Shown here: piece by piece, positions 6,170 through 7,020 of the stretch
Layout of the letters: each line of letters opens with the position of its first letter
Numbering within the stretch: position 1 is the stretch's first letter
Source of the DNA: JBOGXB01 sp050694215
Lineage (GTDB): Bacteria > Actinomycetota > CADDZG01 > WHSQ01
Assembly: GCA_050694215.1 (NCBI GenBank)
Contig: JBOGXB010000086.1
Span: forward strand, 1-7,020
Length of the DNA stretch: 7,020 nucleotides
Reading direction: 5' to 3'
Position numbers and translations under genes: made by a program
Notes under the pieces: generated by a model
The model's database searches: none
Seen by the model: the letters and a program-made list of their open reading frames with translations, nothing else
Told to the model about the DNA's origin: nothing

Positions 6170-7020
6170 CGGTCCACACCGCCCATGATCGGATCGACGG
6201 ACGCGATCGAGGCGATCAGGTCCGCGACGAGACCGTCGATGGTCATCGGACCGAGTGCCTGCAGGTTCACGAAAGATGGATCGCGGACGTGGCACCGGAA
6301 CGGTGAAGTGCCTCCATCGCTGACCGTATAGACACCGAGCTCGCCTCGCGGTGACTCCACTGCGACATAGGCCTCTCCTGCCGGAACCTTGTAACCCTGG
6401 GTCACGATCTTGAAGTGATGGATCACCGCCTCCATCGACCGGTTGAGCTCGCTCCTCGGCGGGGGTGTGAGCTTCGGATCCATGTTCTTGTAGTCACCCC
6501 GCGGCATCTGCCAGGCGAGCTGCCGGATGATCTTCACGGATTCGCGCATCTCCGCCATGCGGACCCGATAGCGTGCGTAGACGTCGCCCTCGGTCGCCGT
6601 GGGCACTTCGAAGGACACGTCCCCGTATGCCTCGTAGGGCACGTCGCGGCGAAGGTCCCAGTCGACCCCGCTCGCGCGCGCGATCGGCCCGGTTGCTCCC
6701 AACGCATTTGCTCGGTCGGTCGTGACGACGCCGACTCCCCTGGTGCGCTCCAGGAAAATGGGATTCTCGGTGATCAGCTCCTCGTAGGCGTCGATGCGAC
6801 GCGGAAGTACCGAGGTAATCGCCTCGACCGCCTCTTCCCATCGCTCGGGAAGGTCCTGCCACACGCCGCCGGGGATGATGTACCCGTGGTTCATTCGAAG
6901 TCCGGTGACCATCTCGTAGAAGTCGAGGATCACCTCGCGCTCGCGGAAGCCGTAGAACATCGCCGACATCGCGCCCATGTCGAGGCCCTGGGTGCCGAAC
7001 CACACCAGGTGTGAGGACAG
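6166..7020 (-). CDS. nuoD: NADH-quinone oxidoreductase subunit D (NuoD), C-terminal 284 residues, 5' end outside the window
   Basis: NuoD is the 49-kDa-type subunit, related to the large subunit of [NiFe] hydrogenases but without the metal site, and it forms the quinone-reduction site with NuoB and NuoH. The open frame enters at the window edge with LSSHLVWFGTQGLDMGAM, matching the SHLLWLGT-type core segment of the family, so roughly the first quarter to third is missing. Counting from the edge, FREREVILDFYEMVTGLRMN is at 25-44, TGPIARASGVDWDLRRDVPY at 110-129 and ESPRGELGVYTVSDGG at 222-237. The C-terminus ends DPIMGGVDR, the normal family end. It is a free-standing NuoD; whether a separate nuoC lies upstream cannot be seen. 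The apparent GTG at 7005 is an internal valine (SSHLVW), not the start. The TGA stop at 6168-6166 overlaps the nuoE ATG. Confidence 0.97.
   Translation of the reverse strand: MSSHLVWFGTQGLDMGAMSAMFYGFREREVILDFYEMVTGLRMNHGYIIPGGVWQDLPERWEEAVEAITSVLPRRIDAYEELITENPIFLERTRGVGVVTTDRANALGATGPIARASGVDWDLRRDVPYEAYGDVSFEVPTATEGDVYARYRVRMAEMRESVKIIRQLAWQMPRGDYKNMDPKLTPPPRSELNRSMEAVIHHFKIVTQGYKVPAGEAYVAVESPRGELGVYTVSDGGTSPFRCHVRDPSFVNLQALGPMTIDGLVADLIASIASVDPIMGGVDR

Noticed and set aside
6415..7014. Plus-strand open frame opposite nuoD
   Set aside because: It mirrors conserved nuoD codons and shows no domain or ribosome site.

Overview
The window is a central segment of a nuo operon, which encodes the proton-pumping NADH:quinone oxidoreductase (respiratory complex I, NDH-1). 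All genes lie on the minus strand, so transcription runs from the high-coordinate end to the low end. The order is nuoD (5' end missing), nuoE, nuoF, nuoG, nuoH and nuoI (3' end missing). The DNA is GC-rich and every base belongs to one of these genes or to the 10-base nuoE/nuoF gap. No intergenic stretch, RNA gene, mobile element, CRISPR array or promoter is visible.

The source looks like a high-GC bacterium, most probably an actinobacterium or a close relative. The grounds are as follows. NuoD is a separate protein and not the NuoCD fusion of enterobacteria. The NuoI stretch around its first cluster (GLEKCIGCELCAGACPA) closely resembles the actinobacterial form as I remember it. NuoE and NuoH are long, as in mycobacterial complex I. 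This placement rests on memory of family sequences, not on a search.

From high to low coordinates, 7020-6166 is the last 284 residues of NuoD, the quinone-site subunit of the connecting module. 6169-5438 is NuoE (cluster N1a). 5427-4072 is NuoF (NADH site, FMN, cluster N3). 4075-1415 is NuoG (clusters N1b, N5, N4 and the optional N7). 1418-195 is NuoH, the membrane anchor that forms part of the quinone chamber. 195-1 is the first 65 residues of NuoI, with its first cysteine cluster. Electrons enter at NuoF from NADH, pass along the iron-sulfur chain of F, G and I, and reach quinone at the D/H/B junction.

Translation is tightly coupled. D/E overlap as ATGA, F/G and G/H overlap as GTGA, and H/I share one base as TAATG. 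NuoE and NuoF are separated by 10 bases, with a Shine-Dalgarno-like sequence built over the nuoE stop.

I see no new system here. The oddities are local: a perfect 13-bp inverted repeat in a low-complexity linker of NuoG, an extra cysteine next to the N4 motif, two unusual residues in the NuoF flavin/NADH loop, an 18-bp near-perfect tandem duplication in nuoH, an 8-G run near the nuoE start, and long tails on NuoE, NuoF and NuoH.
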